Source: Xestospongia bergquistia
Lineage: Eukaryota > Porifera > Demospongiae > Haplosclerida > Petrosiidae
Assembly (NCBI GenBank): GCA_963965975.1
Contig: OZ014419.1
Location: 4,181,677-4,245,676 of the forward strand
Reading direction: 5' to 3'
Length of the DNA: 64,000 bases
The notes under the pieces are model-generated. The model saw nothing but the letters and a program-made list of their open reading frames with translations. It was not told where the DNA came from and searched no databases. Shown in pieces: positions 57,830 through 64,000 of the stretch (positions within the stretch are counted from its first letter, which is position 1; each line of letters begins with the position of its first letter). A program made the translations under genes and the position numbers.

Positions 57830-60450
57830 TTTCTTTACATTGTCCTTTAATTGTCCTGTCAATTGTGTCTAATGTAACTACACAACCTACAGTGTCCTAG
57901 TATAATCTTCCCATCTACTGTGTCCTAACATAATTGTTCCAATGTAACCATCAGGTCTACTGTGTCATAATGTAACTGCCCCATCTAATATGTCATTGTG
58001 TAATTGTTCCGTCTGCTGTGTCCTAATATAATTGTTCCATTTACTGTGTCCTAATGTAACATCCTGTCTACTGTGTTGTAATGTAATTGTCCTATCTACT
58101 GTGTCCTAATTTAATTGTCCTGTCAATTGAGTCTGTTACTATGCAACCGACAGTGTAATGTTCTGTCTAGTGTGTACTAACAAAATTATCAGGTCTACAT
58201 TGTGATAATGTAACTATCTGTTTTGTTTACTGTGTCCTATTGTAACAATGCCATCTACTGTGTCCAAGTATAATTGTCCCATCTACTATGTCCTAATGTA
58301 ACTGTCCCATTTACTGTGTCGTAATGTAACGTCCTATCTACTGTTTTGTAATGCATCTACTGTGTCCTTATTTAATTGTCCTGTCTATTTTGTCTAATGT
58401 AACTATGCATCCTACAGTGTCCTGATATAATTTTGCCATCTACTGTGTCCTAATATAGTTGTTCTATCTACTGTGTTCCAATGTAACCATCTGGTCTACT
58501 GTGTTGTAATGGAACTGTCTTGTCTAGTGTGTCCTAACATGATTATCAGGTCTACGTTGTCATAATGTAACTATCTGTCTTGTCTACTGTGACCCATTGT
58601 AACTATCCCATCTACTGTGTGTGTAACCTAGTATAATTGACCCATCTACTGTGTGCTAATGTAACATCCTGTCTACTGTGTTGTTATGTAATTGTCCCAT
58701 CTACTGTGTCCTAATTTAATTGTCCTGTCAATTGTGTCTAATGTTACTATGCAATCCTGGTATAATGTTACTATGCAATCCTGGTATAATTTTGCCATCT
58801 ACTGTGTCCTAATGTAATTGTTCTAACTACTGTGTCCCAATGTAACCATCTGGTCTACTGTGTCATAATGTAATGTTCTGTCTAGTGTGTCCTAACATAA
58901 TTATTAGATCTACATTGTGATATTGTAACTAACTGTCTTGTCTACTGTGTCCCAGTATAATTGTTTCATCTGCTATGTCCTAACATAACTGTCCCATTTA
59001 CTGTGTCCTAATTGTCTACTGTGTTGTAATGTAATTGTCCCATCTACTGTGTCCTAATTTAATTGTCCTGTCAGTTGTGTCTAATGTACCTATGCAACCT
59101 ACAGTGTCCTGGTATAATTTTGCCATCTACTGTGTCCTAATATAATTGTTCTAACTACTGTGTCCCAATGTAACCATCTGGTCTACTGTGTCATAATGTT
59201 ACTGTCTTGTCTGGTGTGTCCTAACATAATTATCAGGTCTACATTGTCATAATGTAAGTAACTGTCTTGTCTACTGTGTCCTATTGTAACTGTCCCATTT
59301 AGTGTGTCCTAATGTAATATCCTGTCTACTTTGCTGTAATGTAATTGTCCTATCTTCTGTGTACAAACATAACTGTCCCATCTAGTATGTCTTAACATAA
59401 TTGTCCCATCTGCTCTATCCTGATGTAAGTTTCCCTTCTACTGTATCCTAGCATAATTGTCTCAACTACTGTGTGATAATGTAATTGTCCTGTCAATTCT
59501 GTCCAATGTACTGTGTCTTAGTATAATTGTCCAGTCTTCTGTTTCCTAACGTAATTGTGCTGTCAGCTGCTAATGTAATTGTGCTGTCTACTGTGTCTTA
59601 ACATAACTGTTTTGTCTACTTTTTTGTAATGTGACTGCCTCATGTCCTAATGTAATTGTGTTGTCTGCTCCTATTTTAACTGCTTGTCTACTATCTTTTT
59701 AGGTAATTGTCCCATCTACTGTGTCCTACTGTAATTTTCCTGTCTACTGTGTCCTAATGCATTTGTCTTGTCTATTGTAATTGTCCCTTCTACTGTCTTC
59801 TATAATGTCAATACACTGTATCCAAATGTAAATGTCCCTTCTACTGTGTTCTAATGTACTTGTCTCATCTGCTGTGTCCATATGTAATTGTTTCCTCTAT
59901 TGTGTCTTAATGTAAGTCTCTCATGTCTTAATATAATTGACCTGTCTGCTGTGTCCTAATGTAACTGCTCCTCTATTGTCTCCTAATGTATTTGTATCAT
60001 CTCCTGTGATGTAATGTCATTTTTCCATTTACTGTGTCCTAATGTATTTGTCCTGTCTACTGTGTACTAAAGTAATTCTCCTATCTACTGTGTCCCTATA
60101 TAATTGTCCCATCTGCTATGTCCTAATATGACTCTTGTCTACTGTGTTCTAATGTACCTGTTTCGTCTACTCTATCCTAATGTAATCGTCCCTTCTATTC
60201 TGTCCTAACATAATTGTCTCATCTACCTATCAGTCCTGTGTAACGTGTCCTAATGTAATTGTTCCATCTGCTGTGACCTAATGTAACTTTATTGTCTACA
60301 GTATGTTCATTTAACTGTCCCATCTACTTGTCCTAATGTAATTATTCCTTCTAAATTGTCCTAATGTAATTTTATTGTCTAGTTTGTCCTAATGTGACTG
60401 TCCTGTCTGTTGTTTTCTAATGTAGCCGTCTTCTTTACTGTGTGCTTATG
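57830..60450. repeat. 28-bp satellite, block 1
   Basis: Roughly 90 units of about 28 bp: TGTCCTAATGTAACTGTCCC then ATCTACTG, with many variants (AATTGTCC, AACATAATT) and deletions. Non-coding, since the period is not divisible by three and stops recur. Confidence 0.92.
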
Positions 60451-61830
60451 TAACCAACCATCCTGTCTTTTCAAACTTGTTATATTGTATTAAATCTACT
60501 GGTTACTTATTGTTAGCTAGAATTGTTAATGTCCTGATATTGATTTTTTTATTATGCATGAATATTTAGCCATTTTTGATTGTAATTTATGTGCCTCAAT
60601 TTATTTTTCTAAGCATGATGTTATTAACTGTTTACTTACTAAGTACATGATCATTGTTTGTTACTGTGCTTTCATTTAATGTTATATATCTAGTCACACT
60701 AAACTGGTTGTAAGTTGTGTATATAACATTCTAACTAATGTTAGCCAACACTATATATTCCGTTATGTAGTTAGATTTTTATCTTCTAAGATGATCTGGC
60801 CATTTTCTCTCAACTGTTACCTTGTAAGTTTTATATATTGTACATGCAATAATGTTTTATAATTATTATATTACTGATGATCTCTTAGCTACATAATTTA
60901 ATATATACAGCCACAACAATATAATGGTGAGTTATATATAAATTTTTAACAAAATAAACATTGTTGTTTTTACATATATACACATATACAGAAAGAAAAA
61001 AATGGCTACTGGTAAGTTATACCTGATAGCAGATATTAGTATATAATAAATTTATAATCATTTAGGAACATATATTGAAGATTATGTTCCTATTAATGGA
61101 GAGTTAGGACAAATAATGTATTTGTTTTTTTTCTATGGTTGCTGCTCTATATCATGGATTATCTATCTCCTGGAGTCTCTCAGTCTCACCAACATCTTGT
61201 AAGCTATATTAATCACTTAATGATATTGGACGTTATTAATATTAAGTAAATTTTACTTATGATATAATTCTCTGATAACTGTTGTGAAATAATTTTTTTA
61301 CTATCTCTATAGTGATGTTGGTGCTTTGTTTCTACAACAAAAATGGTGATCTGAGAAGTAACAAAATTTAGTCAAGAGTAACTGTAATCACAAATATATG
61401 TATATGCATATCTTAATTGACAAGCGTTTATCTTAGCTTTCTAGAGCTTACTAATTTTATTTGAGTTGGTACATACATCGATATAAAACAATTTTCTTTG
61501 CATGCTTAGACTATGCAATGAGCCTTAAAGTACACGTATAATATGATATGTCTTAACATTATTTTTAATAGCATAGAGTATAGGTCTAGTGCATGTACTG
61601 TATAGAACTTGCCCTTATAGCTCACTCAAGGGTTAAATGTTAAAACCTACACTACAACATTAATAGCATCCTCTATATAAAATGTATAACAGTATTTAAC
61701 CAAATCTTCTTTTAAATTATTACAGTAGAGCCAGTCAACTGTCTACAGTACTAGAATATCTTCCATCTCTAGTACTTTTAGCATTAACTTTGGTAACCAG
61801 TACATTCCATCTTGTAATCATTAGTAGTCC
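60451..61830 (+). other. Spacer between satellite blocks; possible small exons
   Basis: Unique AT-rich DNA. At 61002-61011 ATGGCTACTG is followed by GTAAGT and a short intron. From 61065, GAACATATATTGAAG continues in frame as TYIEDYVPINGELGQIMYLF for about 45 codons to 61200. The start is preceded by an A-rich stretch (GAAAGAAAAAAATGGCT). It resembles a gene start, but the family is unknown and the downstream exons are not found. Confidence 0.3.
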
Positions 61831-64000
61831 TCTCTACTGTGTCCTAATATAACTCTTCCATCTACTCTGTTCTAATGTGACTGTCCCATCTACTCTGTTC
61901 TAACGTAACTGTCTCATCTGCTGTGTTCTAATGTGACGGTCCCTTTTACTGTGTCTAAATGTAACTGTTCTATGTACTTTGTCTTGATGTAATTGTCCCA
62001 TCTACTGTTTTTGTTGTAACTGTCCTATCTACTGTGTTCTAATGTAACAGTACCATCTACAGTGTTCTAATCTAACAGTCCTATCTACTCTGTCCTAAAG
62101 TAATTGTCCCATCTACAGTGTTCTAATGTAACTTTCCTCTCCACTGTGTCCTACTGTAACTCTCCCATCCACTGCTTTCTAATCTAACTGTACCATCTAC
62201 TTTGTTCTAATGTAACTGTCCCATCTTTCTAATGTAACCGTCCTATCTCCTGTATTCTAATTTAACTCTCCTGTCTACTGTGTTCTAATGTAACTCTCCC
62301 ATCTACCGTGTTCTAATGTAACTGTCCTGTCTGCTGTGTCCTATAGTAACTGTCCCATCTACTGTGTTCTAATGTACCTCTCCTGTCTATTGTGTCCTAA
62401 TACAACTGTCCCGTCTGTTGTGTCGTAAAGTAATTTTCCCATCTACTGTGTTCTAACTTAGCTGTCCCATCCACTGTGTCCTAATGTTACTGTCCCATCT
62501 GCTGTGTCCTAATGTAACTATCTACTGCATTCTAATGCAGTGGTTTCTACAGTGTCCTAATGGAACTGTTTTGTGCAATTGTCATACCTACTTTGTCGTA
62601 TAGTAACTATCCCATCTACTGTGTTCTAATGTAATTCTCCTCTCTATTGTGTTATAATGTAACTCTCCTGTCTATTGTGTCCTGATGTACCTGTCCATCT
62701 ACTGCGTCCTAAAGTAATTGTCCCATCAACTGTATTCTAACGTAACTGTCCCATCTAGTGTGTTCTAAAGCAACTTTCCATCTACTGTGTTTTAAAGTGA
62801 CTGTCCCATCTACTGTGTTCTAATGCAACTGTTCCATCTACTTTGTTCTAATGTGACAGTCCTGTCTAATGTGTCCTCATGTAACTGTTCTGTCTATTAT
62901 GTCCTAATGTAACAGTGCCATCTACTGTGTTCTAAAGTAACTGTCTCATCTTCTAATATAACTGTCCCATCTACTATGTTCTAATATAACTCTCCTGTCT
63001 GTTGTGTCCTAATGCAACTGTCCCATCTACTGTGTCCTAAAGCAATTGTCCCATCTACTATATTCTAACGTAACAGTTTCATCTACTGTGTTCTGTCCAA
63101 TCTACTGTATCCTAATGTGACTGTCTCAACTACTGTGTAAGTGTCCCATCTAAAATAACTATCCCATCCACTGTGTTCTAATGCAACTGTCCCATCTACT
63201 TTGTTCGAATGTGACTGTCCTGTCTACTGTGTCCTAAAGTAATTGTCCCATCTACTGTATTCTAACGTAACTGTCCCATCTAGTGTGTTCTAAAGCAACT
63301 GTCCATCTACTGTCCCATCTACTGTGTTCTAATGCAACTGTTCCATCTAATTTGTTCTAATTTGACAGTCCTGTCTACTGTGTCCTAATGTAACTGTTCT
63401 CTCTATTATGTCCTAATGTAACAGTGCCATCTACTGTGTTCTAAAGTAACTGTCTCATCTACTATGTTCTAATATAACTGTCCCATCTACTATGTTCTAA
63501 TATAACTCTCCTGTCTGTTGTGTCCTAAAGTAATTGTCCCATCTACTGTATTCTAACGTAACAGTCTCATCTACTGTGTTCTAATGTAAACTATCCAATC
63601 TACTGTGTTCTAAAGTGACTGTCCCATCTAATGTGTCCTAAAGTAACTGTTCCATCTACTGTGTTCAAATGTAACTGTCCAATCCACTGTGTTCTAACTT
63701 AACTGTTCATTCTACTGTGTTCTAAAGTAACTGTCTGATCTATTGCGTTTTAATGTAACCATCCAATCTATTGTGTCCTCATCTAACTGTCCGATCTAAT
63801 GTGTCCAAAAGTAATTGTCCAATCTTATGTGTCCCAATGTAACTGTCCCAACTAGTGTGTTCTAATGTAACCGTCCAATTTACTGTATCCTAATGTAACT
63901 GTTCCATCTACTGTGTCCCAATGTAACTGTCCCATTTACTGAGTTCCAATGTTCTGTCTACTGTGTCATAATGTAATTGTTCCATCTACTGTGTTCTATT
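61831..64000. repeat. 28-bp satellite, block 2 (runs off the window)
   Basis: Same monomer as 57830-60450 but with TGTTCTAATGTAACTGTCCC and ATCTACTG as the dominant form, so the two blocks have homogenised separately. It continues past the right edge. Confidence 0.92.

Noticed and set aside
1..64000. tRNA genes
   Set aside because: No sequence with paired A-box and B-box motifs and a clover-leaf was noticed, though a covariance search was not possible.

Overview
This is an animal nuclear window. It is AT-rich and intron-dense, and many introns are very short (about 36-55 bp, GT..AG). It holds metazoan-type receptor domains (plexin-like PSI/IPT, fibronectin III), a MYCBP2/Highwire-like pseudogene, three classes of DNA transposon and an 18S-5.8S-28S fragment. 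Tiny introns with this domain mix suggest an early-branching animal, most likely a demosponge. That is inference; no species can be fixed from the sequence alone.

Layout. 0-3.2 kb: foldback repeats and a short MULE-type transposon with 9-bp target duplications. 3.4-9.8 kb: two degenerate copies of a MYCBP2-like E3 ligase region (+ strand). 10.0-10.4 kb: two unidentified exons (-). 11.2-13.4 kb: a degenerate fibronectin-III membrane receptor (-). 14.5-18.8 kb: a plexin-like ectodomain gene with a membrane anchor but almost no cytoplasmic tail (-). 19.1-29.86 kb: a PHD-finger 3' end (-) preceded by a 10.4-kb tandem array of ~126-bp units. 29.86-31.76 kb: a truncated, mutated rDNA fragment (-). 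31.76-32.84 kb: a multi-exon gene (-) cut off by that rDNA. 33.06-36.5 kb: remnants of a + strand gene and one copy of a segmental duplication. 36.66-42.5 kb: a diverged satellite. 42.62-43.37 kb: the second duplication copy, interrupted exactly at a TA by a 4.9-kb pogo-like transposon (43.37-48.26 kb). 48.3-53.9 kb: no gene seen. 53.9-55.6 kb: a decayed Tc1/mariner-type transposase (-). 56.3-57.6 kb: local duplications. 57.8-60.45 kb and 61.8-64 kb: two blocks of a 28-bp satellite.

The most unusual signal is one gene architecture found twice. In the pogo-like element, the transposase and coiled-coil exon is followed by about ten tandem phase-1 mini-exons of roughly 20 codons, each with its own ~50-bp intron, and then a terminal PHD-like zinc-finger exon. 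In the 10.4-kb array, each unit reads on the minus strand as a phase-1 exon of about 28 codons (SDNGG/GHLSKVTS peptide) plus a ~42-bp intron opening with GTAAGT. The array ends in a Lys/Arg-rich exon and another PHD-like exon. In both, tandem amplification multiplied whole exon-intron cassettes in sizes divisible by three, so the frame survives any copy number. I know of no described system like this; it deserves transcript evidence.
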